A stretch of DNA of 64,000 nucleotides from WJMT01 sp964456985 (GCA_964456985.1 CAYWDH010000006.1:27136-91135); one strand, 5' to 3'; shown: positions 7,414 through 16,930, counted from the first letter of the stretch. The notes: a model not told the origin generated them from the sequence alone. Numbers and translations are program-made.

Positions 7414-7427
7414 AACAATTAATTGTT
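7414..7427. promoter_or_regulatory. 14-bp perfect palindrome, possible operator
   Basis: AACAATTAATTGTT is a perfect 14-bp palindrome (7414-7427) with further symmetric AT pairs outside it. It lies in the 175-bp region between the divergent regulator and nucleotide-sugar dehydrogenase genes, where an operator for the Fis-type HTH protein would be expected. AT-rich palindromes can arise by chance. Confidence 0.35.
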
Positions 7428-7493
7428 TATAACAAGGAAGTTTATTCTGCACTTGTCCTGTTCACTTGTTTTAAATAAAATGGAAAAGTCAAT

Positions 7494-8810
7494 ATGAAAA
7501 AAGCACTCCTCGAAAACATTCGGACTCACACCGCCCGCATCGGCGTCATCGGCCTTGGCTATGTGGGCCTCCCATTGGTCATCCGTTTTGCGGAGGAAAG
7601 CTTTAGAGTCACAGGCTTTGATATAGACAAAGAAAAAGTTGATAAGCTTAATTCCCGAAAATCCTACATTTATCACATCCCGCACAAGAAAATAAAAGCT
7701 CTTGTCAATACCGGTAAATTCAAGGCCACTACCGACTACTCCCTTATCCGTAATATGGAAGCCATCCTTATCTGTGTGCCCACTCCTCTTAAAGACAAAA
7801 AAGAGCCGGACATGAAGTATGTGGAAGCCACAGGCCAGGAAATAAAAAGAAACCTGAGAAAGGGACAGCTTATCATTCTGGAAAGCACCACATACCCTGG
7901 GACCACAAGAGAAATCCTTCTCCCCCTTATACAAAGCTGCGGCTTTACACCCGGAGAGGACATCTTTCTGGCCTACTCCCCGGAAAGGGAGGACCTGGGA
8001 AACCCTCATTTTACAACTAAGAACATCCCCAAGGTCATAGGAGGCCTCACACCCCACTGCACAGAGGCAGCCTCAGCCCTTTATCAATGCATCATTGATA
8101 AAGTGGTGCCGGTCTCATCGCCTGAAGTAGCCGAGTTTTCGAAACTTCTGGAAAACATCTTCCGCTCTGTAAACATAGCTCTGGTCAATGAACTTAAGAT
8201 CCTTGCTGACCGAATGGAATTGGATATCTGGGAAGTCATTGACGCAGCCTCCACAAAGCCCTTCGGCTTTATGCGTTTTACCCCTGGCCCGGGCCTTGGC
8301 GGACACTGCATCCCCATAGATCCCTATTATCTTTCCTGGAAAGCCAGGGAACTGGACTTCAATGCTCATTTCATAGAACTGGCCGGCGAGGTCAATACCT
8401 CCATGCCCGAGTATGTGGTATCCCGCCTCTCTGATGCGCTCAATCAAAAAGAAAAGAGTTTGAGATGTTCCAAGGTCCTGATTCTGGGCCTGGCATACAA
8501 GAAGGATACAGATGATGTGCGGGAATCCCCGGCACTGGAGATCATAAGCATCTTAAAAAACAAACAGGCGGAAGTGTACTACAATGACCCTCATGTGCTC
8601 CGGACCCATAAAATGAGAAAATATGATTTTGACATCAAATCATCAGATCTAACAGAAGATTTCCTCAAACAAATGGATGCGGTGGTCATTGTCACGGACC
8701 ATTCCTCCTATGATTATGAATGGATTGTCCAACATGCGAAGCTGGTGCTGGATACCCGCAATGCTACCGAACAGGTCAAATCCGACCGTCATAAAATCAT
8801 CAAAGCTTGA
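7494..8810 (+). CDS. Nucleotide-sugar dehydrogenase (UDP-GlcNAc/UDP-hexose 6-dehydrogenase family), copy 1
   Basis: The 438-residue protein is an NAD-dependent UDP-sugar 6-dehydrogenase of the WbpA/TviB type. It has the Rossmann motif GLGYVG (20-25), ESTTYPGTT near 130, and the catalytic Cys272 in GPGLGGHCIPIDP. It would oxidise a UDP-sugar (often UDP-GlcNAc) to the uronate, a precursor for the polysaccharide encoded downstream. A second copy of the same length at 10520 is identical at roughly three quarters of positions by eye. The exact sugar cannot be told from sequence. Confidence 0.92.
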   Translation: MKKALLENIRTHTARIGVIGLGYVGLPLVIRFAEESFRVTGFDIDKEKVDKLNSRKSYIYHIPHKKIKALVNTGKFKATTDYSLIRNMEAILICVPTPLKDKKEPDMKYVEATGQEIKRNLRKGQLIILESTTYPGTTREILLPLIQSCGFTPGEDIFLAYSPEREDLGNPHFTTKNIPKVIGGLTPHCTEAASALYQCIIDKVVPVSSPEVAEFSKLLENIFRSVNIALVNELKILADRMELDIWEVIDAASTKPFGFMRFTPGPGLGGHCIPIDPYYLSWKARELDFNAHFIELAGEVNTSMPEYVVSRLSDALNQKEKSLRCSKVLILGLAYKKDTDDVRESPALEIISILKNKQAEVYYNDPHVLRTHKMRKYDFDIKSSDLTEDFLKQMDAVVIVTDHSSYDYEWIVQHAKLVLDTRNATEQVKSDRHKIIKA

Positions 8811-8885
8811 CAGCTATAGGAACAGTGTCATGTTAGAAAAACATCCCCCCTTTTATCCAACTCTTATCCAATCATAAAATCAGAC

Positions 8886-8938
8886 CATTATTTTAAGCTA
8901 TCTTATTGATTTTAAAAAAAATCCTATGGTCCGTCCCC
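8886..8938 (+). repeat. Dispersed repeat, partial copy E
   Basis: TTTTAAGCTATCTTATTGAT, then TTTAAAAAAAATCC and TATGGTCCGTCCCC, match the right halves of copies C and D. The left palindromic half is missing or degenerate. It lies about 75 bp after the first dehydrogenase gene. Confidence 0.65.
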
Positions 8939-9009
8939 ATATAAAACCATATAAAAAAAAACAACTAGCTGTTTACAAATCGCGATTAGCCCCTTATTTA
9001 AATTTTTCC

Positions 9010-9038
9010 TTGACATGCTATCTATAAGTACATAATAT
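9010..9038 (+). promoter_or_regulatory. Consensus sigma-70 promoter upstream of the HD-GYP gene
   Basis: TTGACA (9010-9015), a 17-base spacer and TAATAT (9033-9038) form a near-perfect sigma-70 promoter. The nearest downstream gene starts at 9320, leaving a leader of about 275 bases that contains two copies of a short palindromic repeat. Confidence 0.6.
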
Positions 9039-9187
9039 TCCATTTGTAGGGTTTGATGATAGGGAAGACAAAATGATCATTCGTAAATAATCCATTTGCC
9101 TTTCTCTGCTTTTTTCATTCCTTTTTATTTATGTGGTTGTCAATTGAATATTTCTTTTAAAGTCATTGGCGGTAGCCTATCAATCTA

Positions 9188-9225
9188 GTCATTGCGATTT
9201 TTCTGAAGGAAATGAAATAATCTCG
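9188..9225 (-). repeat. Short dispersed repeat, copy F1
   Basis: Read on the minus strand it begins GAGATTATTTCATTTCC and ends CGCAATGAC, matching the family GAGATTGCTTCG...CGCAATGAC seen at 9239, 59683 and 63851. It is one of two copies in the leader between the 9010 promoter and the HD-GYP gene. The 510-bp gene-free stretch 8811-9319 holds this, F2, copy E and the promoter. Confidence 0.55.
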
Positions 9226-9238
9226 ACCTAGCCTGATT

Positions 9239-9273
9239 GTTATTGCGTAGTTACGAAGTGAGTGAAGCAATCT
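9239..9273 (-). repeat. Short dispersed repeat, copy F2
   Basis: On the minus strand it reads AGATTGCTTCACTCACTTCG then TAACTACGCAATAAC. This matches the widespread bacterial repeat type AGATTGCTTCG...CGCAATGAC and the copies at 59683 and 63851. Confidence 0.6.
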
Positions 9274-9319
9274 AAATGTATCCCTGTATTCTTACATAAA
9301 GGATAGAATCTGAACTCAA

Positions 9320-10480
9320 ATGAAAAATAAAAAAATACTTGAAGCTGAGCTCAAAAAAGCTGAGCAAAATCTAAAATTAAAGGAAAGAGCTCTCAAATCT
9401 TTGGCTAAATGCAGCAAGGCTCTAGTGGATTCAACCAGTGAACAAGATTTATTGAACAGGATATGCAGGATAATAATTGATGTTGGTGGATACCGAATGG
9501 CATGGATAGGTTATGCTGAAAATGACAAAAAGAAAACCGTTAGACCTGTGGCACAGGCTGGATATGAGGATAGTTATCTGGATACAGTGAATATAACCTG
9601 GGCAGACACAAAGCAAGGACAAGGTCCCATAGGCAAAGCCATCCGAATGGGCAAACCATCCATTATGAAGAATATTGATTCTAACACCAGCCATGCTTCT
9701 TCTATCGCTCTTCCATTGAGGGACAAAGGAAAGACATTTGGAGCATTGACTATATATTCCAGTGAACCTAATGCTTTTGATACAGAAGAAGTTAATCTTT
9801 TAAAAGAACTAGTCAATGATTTAGCTTATGGTATCGCATCTTTCCGAATTCGTACTTTACAGAAAACATCAGAAAAAGAACTCAAACATACCCTGAAAAA
9901 ACTCCGCAGTGCCCTGGGTGGGACCATTCAGCTTATAGAATCCATAGTCGAAAAGAGGGATCCTTTTACAGCAGGGCATCAGCGGCGGGTTGCTGACCTC
10001 GCCCGCTCTATTGCCAAAGAAATGGGTCTTTCAGTCAATCAAATTGATGCCATACGTATGGCAGGCCAAGTACACGATATCGGTAAAATATCTGTACCCA
10101 GTGAAATACTAACCAAACCAACACAATTAACAGAGACTGAATTTGAATTGATAAAAAACCATTCTAGAGAAGGATACGAGATATTAAAAAATATAAACTT
10201 TCCTTGGCCTGTGGCAGAAATCGTTCTCCAGCACCACGAGAGATTGGATGGATCTGGCTATCCTGATGGATTAAAAAATGACCAAATTTTAATAGAAGCC
10301 AAAGTTTTAGTAGTCGCTGATGTGGTGGAAGCCATGTCCTCTCACAGACCCTATAGAGCTAGCCTTGGGAAAAACAAAGCTCTGGAGGAAATAAAAAAGA
10401 ATAAAGGGATCCTCTATGAACCAGAAGCGGTTGATACCTGCGTTGAACTTTTTTTAAATAAGGAATATGAATTTAAATAG
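9320..10480 (+). CDS. GAF plus HD-GYP domain protein, probable cyclic-di-GMP phosphodiesterase
   Basis: The 386-residue protein has an N-terminal coiled-coil piece, a GAF domain (about 30-180, with GGYRMAWIGYAE) and an HD-GYP domain with HDIGKI (252-257) and HHERLDGSGYPDGL (305-318), both complete. HD-GYP proteins hydrolyse cyclic-di-GMP to GMP, a signal that often governs polysaccharide production. No membrane segment or receiver domain is present, so the GAF domain is the likely sensor. It lies between two copies of the nucleotide-sugar dehydrogenase gene, on the same strand, with a long leader and its own promoter. Confidence 0.88.
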   Translation: MKNKKILEAELKKAEQNLKLKERALKSLAKCSKALVDSTSEQDLLNRICRIIIDVGGYRMAWIGYAENDKKKTVRPVAQAGYEDSYLDTVNITWADTKQGQGPIGKAIRMGKPSIMKNIDSNTSHASSIALPLRDKGKTFGALTIYSSEPNAFDTEEVNLLKELVNDLAYGIASFRIRTLQKTSEKELKHTLKKLRSALGGTIQLIESIVEKRDPFTAGHQRRVADLARSIAKEMGLSVNQIDAIRMAGQVHDIGKISVPSEILTKPTQLTETEFELIKNHSREGYEILKNINFPWPVAEIVLQHHERLDGSGYPDGLKNDQILIEAKVLVVADVVEAMSSHRPYRASLGKNKALEEIKKNKGILYEPEAVDTCVELFLNKEYEFK

Positions 10481-10519
10481 AAATCAGATAATTTACAGAT
10501 TGTTCCGTAGCCAGTTTCA

Positions 10520-11836
10520 ATGAAACGTTCTCTAATTAACAAAATTAAATCACATGATGCTTTCATCGGCATCATCGGCCTGGGCTATGTGGGACTCCCT
10601 CTTGTTATTCGTTTTGCCGAGGAGAATTTTACAGTATTGGGCTTTGATGTCGACCCAGAAAAAGTCCGTAAACTGAATGCTGGAGAATCCTATATCCGCC
10701 ACATCCCCAGGGAGAAAATAAAGGCTATCATCAAAACCAGCAAATTCAAAGCCACAACCGACTACTCCCTCCTCAAGAACATGGATGCCATCCTTATCTG
10801 TGTGCCCACACCTCTTGATGATAAAAAAGAACCGGATATGAAGTACGTCAGAGCTACTGCCAAAGAGATCAAACATAGTTTAAAAAAAGGTCAGCTCATC
10901 ATATTGGAGAGCACCACTTATCCGGGGACTACAAGAGAAGTCCTTCTCCCTATACTCAAAGATAATGGCTTTACTGACGGAGAAGATATCTTTCTTGCCT
11001 ATTCTCCAGAAAGAGAAGACCCGGGAAATCCCCACTTCACAACCAAAAACATCCCGAAGGTAATAGGAGGTATCACTTCAAATTCCACACAGGTTGCCTC
11101 CGCTCTCTATCAAACCATTCTCGACAAGGTGATTCCGGTCTCATCCCCAGAAGTAGCAGAATTCTCAAAGCTCTTAGAAAACATCTTCCGCTCCGTGAAC
11201 ATCGCCCTAGTCAATGAGCTCAAAGTCTTGGCAGACCGCATGAACGTAGACATCTGGGAAATCATTGACGCCGCCTCCACCAAACCATTCGGCTTTATGC
11301 GCTTTACCCCTGGTCCCGGCCTGGGCGGCCACTGCATTCCCATTGATCCCTTCTACCTTTCCTGGAAAGCCCGTGAACTGGACTTTAACGCCCATTTCAT
11401 AGAACTTGCTGGCGAAGTCAACACTTCTATGCCTGATTATGTGATATCCAGGCTCACAGATGCGCTCAATATCAAAGGGAAGTGTCTAAGCCACTCCAAA
11501 ATTCTCATATTGGGATTAGCTTATAAAAAAGATTCAGATGATGTAAGGGAATCTCCGGCTTTGGAAATCATCCGAATCTTAAGAAACAAGAAGGCGAATG
11601 TCTATTACAATGATCCTTATATCCCCCAAACCCATAAAATGAGAAAGTATGACTTTGATCTTAAATCATCCACTCTTACTAAAAATTTCCTTAAACAAAT
11701 GAATGCGGTGGTGATTGTAACAGATCATTCTTCCTATGACTATGAATGGATCGTTCAGAATGCCAAGATGGTGATTGATACTCGAAATGCCACCCGAAGC
11801 GTCAGATCGGATTGGAATAGAATAATAAAAGCATAA
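10520..11836 (+). CDS. Nucleotide-sugar dehydrogenase, copy 2
   Basis: This 438-residue paralogue of the 7494 gene has the same length and in-register motifs: GLGYVG (20-25), LESTTYPGTT and the catalytic Cys272 in GGHCIPIDP. Conservation is highest around the active site and lower at both ends. It starts 39 bp after the HD-GYP gene and may be cotranscribed with it. Two such genes either give higher dosage or have diverged toward different UDP-sugars. It is the last gene before the AT-rich transferase cassette. Confidence 0.92.
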   Translation: MKRSLINKIKSHDAFIGIIGLGYVGLPLVIRFAEENFTVLGFDVDPEKVRKLNAGESYIRHIPREKIKAIIKTSKFKATTDYSLLKNMDAILICVPTPLDDKKEPDMKYVRATAKEIKHSLKKGQLIILESTTYPGTTREVLLPILKDNGFTDGEDIFLAYSPEREDPGNPHFTTKNIPKVIGGITSNSTQVASALYQTILDKVIPVSSPEVAEFSKLLENIFRSVNIALVNELKVLADRMNVDIWEIIDAASTKPFGFMRFTPGPGLGGHCIPIDPFYLSWKARELDFNAHFIELAGEVNTSMPDYVISRLTDALNIKGKCLSHSKILILGLAYKKDSDDVRESPALEIIRILRNKKANVYYNDPYIPQTHKMRKYDFDLKSSTLTKNFLKQMNAVVIVTDHSSYDYEWIVQNAKMVIDTRNATRSVRSDWNRIIKA

Positions 11837-12076
11837 ATTTAGATGTAATGGCAATTATAATATAAAAAAAATGAAGCAATCTTGTATTTATTTAATGTCC
11901 CTTATTTCAGTATGGCAGTAATATAGCAGTCACAACTGTGATTTTAACATCCATTTATAGTTATTTCCTTTTTGCTCATGCCTTTCCTTGAAACTATATG
12001 ACAGGAAATATCTATACAATGTTTATCGTAGTGCCCTTAAAGAGCTTTAAGTACTATTTGACAGGGGATTAAGTTT

Positions 12077-13597
12077 TTGGTGATGAAGATTTCAGGAAGG
12101 ATTGTAAGTAAGAACTCGGTGATCAATGTAATAGGATTAAGTTTGCCTTCTCTTGTATCGATTATCATTCTCCCTTTACTTATTAATGCACTTGATGAGG
12201 CCCGTTTTGGCCTGTTCATGCTTATCTGGGCAATTCAAGGGTATTTGAAGTTTCTTAGTTTGCGATTAGGTTATTCCCTTATAAAATATGCATCTGAGGC
12301 ACTTTACAAGAAAGAAGAAAATCACTTATCTATAATGACTTGGACAACAATGGTACTCCTAGGTTGTCTTGGAAGCATAGGGGGTTTAGGATTAGGAATA
12401 TTTGCGTTGTCCCTATTCAAACGTGTTTTCCAGATTCCTGCTCAGTTATGGGAAGAAGCACAAATTGCCCTTTTTCTGGCCTCTATCTCGGTTCTGCTAA
12501 CCATTATTACTACGGGTTTTCGGTCATTGCTTGCCGCAGGTCAAAGGTTCGATATTATTAACTGGATCTATGCAACCACAGCTTCTGCAAGATATTTTCT
12601 AGCATTATTAGTTGCACTGATAGGATTTCACCTTCCTGCAATTATGCTGGTTCTATTATTTGTAGATGTCATACGATTTGTTGGTTATTTAGTATTTTGC
12701 TTAAGATTATTTCCTTCTATTCGCAACATTAATGTTAATTTTAGTTTAGCCCGTCCAATCCTATGGTTTGGGGGTTGGTTGTCGGTGTCTCAGATTATAG
12801 GTACAGCAGTTGAATATATAGATCGTTTTATAGTTAGTTTACTTCTTCCCATTGTCAATTTGACTTACTATGCTGTTCCAGTCGAAATCGTAAATCGGCT
12901 TCTAACCTTCTCCAAAGGATTAAATCAGGCACTTTTTCCAGCCCTCAGTGCGCAGGCTCGATCAAAGCATGCATTTCGTCTTTTTTCCCATAGTATAAAA
13001 TTTATATTGCTTGGTACAGCGCCTATAGTTCTCATTCTATTTTTCTTTGGGGATAAACTGTTACAACTTTACCTAGGAAAAGATATTGCTCTTCATGTAA
13101 TACCTGTGTTTCAACTGTTAATAATCGGCTTCTTTTTCAGCTCATTAGGAGCAATTATTCATAATTATATTCTAGCATTGGATAAACCGGATGTGGTTGC
13201 TAAGTTCCACCTAGTAGAGCTCCCAGTATATGTAGGAGTAGCACTTTTACTTACAAGTGAGTTTGGCATTGAGGGTATGGCCTTGGCTTGGCTTTTACGC
13301 TGCCTCTTAGAATTAGGTTATGTCTTTTTTATTTTTCGACTGACGTTGAAAAAAAGTGTTTTGTCATCCATCGCCTCTAATAGAATGGGACGTGTAGTTA
13401 TCGCTGTTAGTGCACTTTCAATTTTCATGCTTTCTTTATATTTAATACCAGGCGAATGTAAATATATGCGTAACATCTTAGTAGCATTTATCGGTATTCT
13501 AGTCTACAGCATAGCGTCTTGGAAATATATATTGGATGTAAATGAGCGGTTAGGAGTGATTGGACTTGTAATGTCCCTAGGTAGAAAAATTAAGTAA
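12077..13597 (+). CDS. Wzx-type polysaccharide flippase (MOP superfamily), no. 1
   Basis: The 506-residue, very hydrophobic protein has 12-14 predicted membrane segments, beginning with SVINVIGLSLPSLVSIIILP. It fits the MATE/MOP flippases that move undecaprenyl-diphosphate-linked repeat units across the inner membrane. The start may be TTG at 12077 (eight bases after AGGGGAT) or ATG at 12083. It opens the first transferase module and is followed by an FkbM methyltransferase 13 bp away. Its DNA is more AT-rich than the genes before it. Confidence 0.85.
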   Translation: MVMKISGRIVSKNSVINVIGLSLPSLVSIIILPLLINALDEARFGLFMLIWAIQGYLKFLSLRLGYSLIKYASEALYKKEENHLSIMTWTTMVLLGCLGSIGGLGLGIFALSLFKRVFQIPAQLWEEAQIALFLASISVLLTIITTGFRSLLAAGQRFDIINWIYATTASARYFLALLVALIGFHLPAIMLVLLFVDVIRFVGYLVFCLRLFPSIRNINVNFSLARPILWFGGWLSVSQIIGTAVEYIDRFIVSLLLPIVNLTYYAVPVEIVNRLLTFSKGLNQALFPALSAQARSKHAFRLFSHSIKFILLGTAPIVLILFFFGDKLLQLYLGKDIALHVIPVFQLLIIGFFFSSLGAIIHNYILALDKPDVVAKFHLVELPVYVGVALLLTSEFGIEGMALAWLLRCLLELGYVFFIFRLTLKKSVLSSIASNRMGRVVIAVSALSIFMLSLYLIPGECKYMRNILVAFIGILVYSIASWKYILDVNERLGVIGLVMSLGRKIK

Positions 13598-13610
13598 GAG
13601 GTAGATACTT

Positions 13611-14474
13611 ATGAAGTTTCGTACTGTGGCTAAAACGGTCCTTCAGAGGATAGTTCATAATAAAACACTGAAGAAACTAAAATCCCTTCGTTCTCTATTG
13701 CGTTGGGCTGCTTCAATGTTTGTTAAATTACTAAATCAACAAAGAGGATTGAAATTCCCCTCTAAATGGGATTGGTATCCCAAGTTGGAGTTTCTCCTCG
13801 GTTTATACGAACCAGGGACAACGTTGCTTTGTAAGAAATTAGCTAAAAGTGGTATGCGTTTTATAGACGTTGGTGCCAATATTGGATATTATACACTTTT
13901 ATTCTCAAAACTTGTGGGCCCTAATGGCAAGATCTATGCCTTTGAGCCTGCTCCTGAAATCTTCCAGCTCTTAAAACACAATGTTAGAAATAAATCCAAT
14001 GTTGTTCTAGAACAAAAGGCAGTTTCGAATAACAAAGGAAAGGTCGAGTTTGCCCTTTCAACGAGAACAAGGAGCCATAGCTTTTTTGTCCCTCATGAGT
14101 TCATTAAAGGATTCTGTAAGATTGAAACACTGACCCTTGACGATTTTCTTGATAGTCAAGGATTGAAACATTGCGATTTCATCAAGATAGATATCGAAGG
14201 TGCAGAGCCGCTTGTGCTTGAAGGGATGGCTAACTTACTTCAACAGGCCCAGAATCTCCTCATCATCTGCGAATTCAGTCCGTCCGCCTTACAATTAGCA
14301 GGTGTGAATGATGAAGATTTTCTTCGGACATTATATTCGAAATTCAATAAGGTACTAAAGATTGATGAAAATGTGGGTGCTCTAGTAGATATTGATGTTA
14401 CAAATCTAGCCAGCCAGGTTCCAAAAGGGAAAAGTGTTAACTTATTGTGTTGCAAAGGAGATTTAAAGTTATGA
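13611..14474 (+). CDS. FkbM family SAM-dependent methyltransferase, no. 1
   Basis: The 287-residue product has the FkbM signature: FIDVGANIGYYTLLFSK (SAM-binding motif I, near residue 85), IYAFEPAP and the C-terminal FIKIDIEGAEPLVLEGM. FkbM enzymes O-methylate sugars and other hydroxyl groups, so methylation of a glycan residue is likely. It overlaps the next gene by ATGA, indicating coupling. Confidence 0.88.
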   Translation: MKFRTVAKTVLQRIVHNKTLKKLKSLRSLLRWAASMFVKLLNQQRGLKFPSKWDWYPKLEFLLGLYEPGTTLLCKKLAKSGMRFIDVGANIGYYTLLFSKLVGPNGKIYAFEPAPEIFQLLKHNVRNKSNVVLEQKAVSNNKGKVEFALSTRTRSHSFFVPHEFIKGFCKIETLTLDDFLDSQGLKHCDFIKIDIEGAEPLVLEGMANLLQQAQNLLIICEFSPSALQLAGVNDEDFLRTLYSKFNKVLKIDENVGALVDIDVTNLASQVPKGKSVNLLCCKGDLKL

Positions 14475-15613
14475 AAGTCTTGCTTGTAGGCCGTCCTCAA
14501 CTGGCAATAAGAGGTAGTGGGGATAAAATTGTTATACTAAAAACAGGAGAGTATCTCGAAAAATTAGGCGTAGAGGTAGAAATTACATATGATGTTTGTC
14601 CTGGTTATCAGGGATATGATATTGTTCATTTGTTTACCCTTTCTACTTGGTATGCTGCTAAGAAAGCATGGGCATATGGAATACCTTTTATCCTCTCCCC
14701 TATCTGGGATCAATCTGTACCAAGAGCAGTGATACTAAGTGAAAAGCCAATGGTTACTCGCGTAATTAATAAAATGTTGTATAGAAATAGCCAAGTATCG
14801 AATTTGCTTAGTCTTTGGCTAAATTTTTCAAGATTTTCGAATTTATCTTTTGGTAAATTTTCAAAAGCCTGGAAGGTTAGTCGATCTGATTATTCATTAA
14901 GACGAAACGAATCAAAATATAAGAAACAAATTTTAGAGTGGGCTAAGTATTTGTTACCACCATCTGAATTTCTAATGAATTCAGTTATAAAAGAGTTCGG
15001 AGGTTTTTATAGATATGATGTGATACCATTTGGGGCCGAAGTGGATTTTTTTGAGAAAAAAGATGAGAAATTTATAAAACAATATGGATTAAAGGATTTT
15101 ATATTATGTGTAGCCGCAGGATTTGGATATCGAAAGAATCAGCTCTCTTTAATTAGAGCTTTGAAAGGGACAGGATTATCTTTAGTTTTTGTCGGAGAGT
15201 GCCGCACAAAAGGGGAGGAGAGATATTATAGGAAGTGTTTAAGCGAATCGGACCAAACTGTTAATTTTCTGCCAAGACTTTCGGAAAAAATGCTCGCTTC
15301 AGCTTATAAGGCGGCCAGGGTATTTGCTTTGCCAAGTTATTTTGAGTCCTTTGGTCTAGTATATCTTGAAGCCGCAGCCAGCGGTTGTAATGTAGTTGCA
15401 ACATCCTTCAGTGGAATTAGAGAACATCTTGGTAATCTTGGGTGGTATTGCAATCCCTATGATATAGATTCTATAAAGAAGGCGGTTCTGGAAGCATATA
15501 ATTCACCAAAAAAACATGAAGCTCAACAGTATATCTTAAATAACTTTACCTGGGAGCGCGTGGCTGAGCTCACCCTTGAGGTGTATCTAAAAGTCATTGA
15601 TGGGAGAGTCTAA
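14471..15613 (+). CDS. GT4 family glycosyltransferase
   Basis: The 380-residue enzyme begins MKVLLVGRP after an AAGGAG site and overlaps the methyltransferase stop. It has a GT-B layout with a donor-site motif FESFGLVYLEAAASG near residue 295, which contains the E-x7-E pair of GT4 retaining transferases. It would add one sugar to a lipid-linked repeat unit in the cytoplasm. An in-frame start at 14447 is less likely because the ribosome site lies after it. Confidence 0.87.
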   Translation: MKVLLVGRPQLAIRGSGDKIVILKTGEYLEKLGVEVEITYDVCPGYQGYDIVHLFTLSTWYAAKKAWAYGIPFILSPIWDQSVPRAVILSEKPMVTRVINKMLYRNSQVSNLLSLWLNFSRFSNLSFGKFSKAWKVSRSDYSLRRNESKYKKQILEWAKYLLPPSEFLMNSVIKEFGGFYRYDVIPFGAEVDFFEKKDEKFIKQYGLKDFILCVAAGFGYRKNQLSLIRALKGTGLSLVFVGECRTKGEERYYRKCLSESDQTVNFLPRLSEKMLASAYKAARVFALPSYFESFGLVYLEAAASGCNVVATSFSGIREHLGNLGWYCNPYDIDSIKKAVLEAYNSPKKHEAQQYILNNFTWERVAELTLEVYLKVIDGRV

Positions 15614-15619
15614 AGAGTA

Positions 15620-16930
15620 ATGGTTTCTTCCTTAACGTATCTTGTTTTGGGAGCCGTAGCGGGTCTTATATTTCTGGTCATACTGCACCGCCCAATTTGG
15701 GGAGTGTTGGCACTTGTCATTGTTAGCCTGCTCAACGCCAGCTTGGAAGAGGTCCTTCCCATACAGGCGGATCGAGTAGTCGGGCTGATCGTGCTAATAG
15801 TGTTCATCGCTAGATTGGCCCTTATGCAAAGAGGCTGGAAGAGTTCGGTTCTGAATCTTCCCGTAATGGTCCTTGCGGTTGCGGGGCTCGTTACGCTAAT
15901 AGCCCAGGCGTTCATGGAATCTCCTTATTTGGGGGAAACCATCGGTCAAGTTTTGTCCTTGCTCATAATTTTGGCTATGAGCCTTGTGATTGTTCAGATA
16001 TTGGAGACCCCTAAGGCAGTTAGCTCTACATTGCAGGTCCTTGTAATGACAACTGTTGCGATATCCCTTGTAGGGATTGTTGCCTTCGTCATAGGCATTC
16101 CGGCATTCCATATAGGAAACTTAGAGGTGCAATTGCTTGGTTCATGGGGTGGTATTGGTACCCGGGTGGGAGGAATTTATGAGCAGCCTAACACCTTTGC
16201 GATCCCTCTTCTCCTCTCCTTTCCCCTATGCCTCCTCTTTACATTAGTGAGCAGAAAAGCGCTTGGACGCTTCTTCTGGATGGCAGTGGCGGGAGTAATT
16301 CTCAGTGGACTATTACTCTCACAGTCACGTTCTGCCATATTAGGAACTTTGCTTGGGGTATTATTCGCGAGTCTGCTCCTTGTGAGAAGTGTGAAGTCCA
16401 ACAAGCTTGTCCGCATTGTCTTTGTCTTTCTCGTTGTGGGCGGTATAGTCTTAAGCGTATCCGGTATGTTCAAGACGATTATGGATCGGTTCAGTTTCAA
16501 ATATATGCTAAATGTCCCTGTGGCTCAGTATAGACCTGTTTTTTGGCGGGAAGCTGTTCTCCTTGCATTGCACAATCCCTTTGGCCATGGAGCTGAAACG
16601 AAATATCTTGTAGGGGAAGCTTTCGGAATTGAGCGGAAGAGCGTACATAATATATTTTTCAGCTTTCTCAGTGATTTCGGTTTCTTAGGATTCGTAGGGA
16701 TTCTCCTGCTTGCTTTTAGACTGATAAGGGGCCTTTGGAGTATGGCTCGCAGAACCAGAGATACAGACTGGGGTTTATTGAGCGTAGCGCTGATTTCGGG
16801 TTTGATCGCTTTTTGGTTTCATAACCTCTTTCACTCTATGGTTCACTGGATGGTGGTATGGATTTACTTCGCCTGTGCCGCTGCTGTTTTAAGGCTGTGG
16901 AGGATTACAACAGAGAGAAGGGCGGAATAA
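15620..16930 (+). CDS. O-antigen polymerase/ligase-type membrane protein (Wzy/WaaL), no. 1
   Basis: The 436-residue protein has about ten or more hydrophobic segments and the conserved patch GGIYEQPNTFAIPLLLSFPL, then LLLSQSRSAILG, as in PF04932 O-antigen ligases and polymerases. A large periplasmic loop with NPFGHGAET and SVHNIFFSFL follows. It either polymerises repeat units or transfers polymer to an acceptor; sequence alone does not separate these. It follows the GT4 gene by six bases in the first module. Confidence 0.85.
   Translation: MVSSLTYLVLGAVAGLIFLVILHRPIWGVLALVIVSLLNASLEEVLPIQADRVVGLIVLIVFIARLALMQRGWKSSVLNLPVMVLAVAGLVTLIAQAFMESPYLGETIGQVLSLLIILAMSLVIVQILETPKAVSSTLQVLVMTTVAISLVGIVAFVIGIPAFHIGNLEVQLLGSWGGIGTRVGGIYEQPNTFAIPLLLSFPLCLLFTLVSRKALGRFFWMAVAGVILSGLLLSQSRSAILGTLLGVLFASLLLVRSVKSNKLVRIVFVFLVVGGIVLSVSGMFKTIMDRFSFKYMLNVPVAQYRPVFWREAVLLALHNPFGHGAETKYLVGEAFGIERKSVHNIFFSFLSDFGFLGFVGILLLAFRLIRGLWSMARRTRDTDWGLLSVALISGLIAFWFHNLFHSMVHWMVVWIYFACAAAVLRLWRITTERRAE

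Noticed and set aside
7419..8057. Long minus-strand open frame (212 codons) opposite the first dehydrogenase
   Set aside because: It is antisense to a gene with complete family motifs, and the same kind of antisense frame appears opposite the paralogue. No family features or ribosome site.
12001..12076. Possible -35/-10 pair before the first flippase gene
   Set aside because: TTGAAA and TATACA are present but 19 bases apart in AT-rich DNA; too weak to call.
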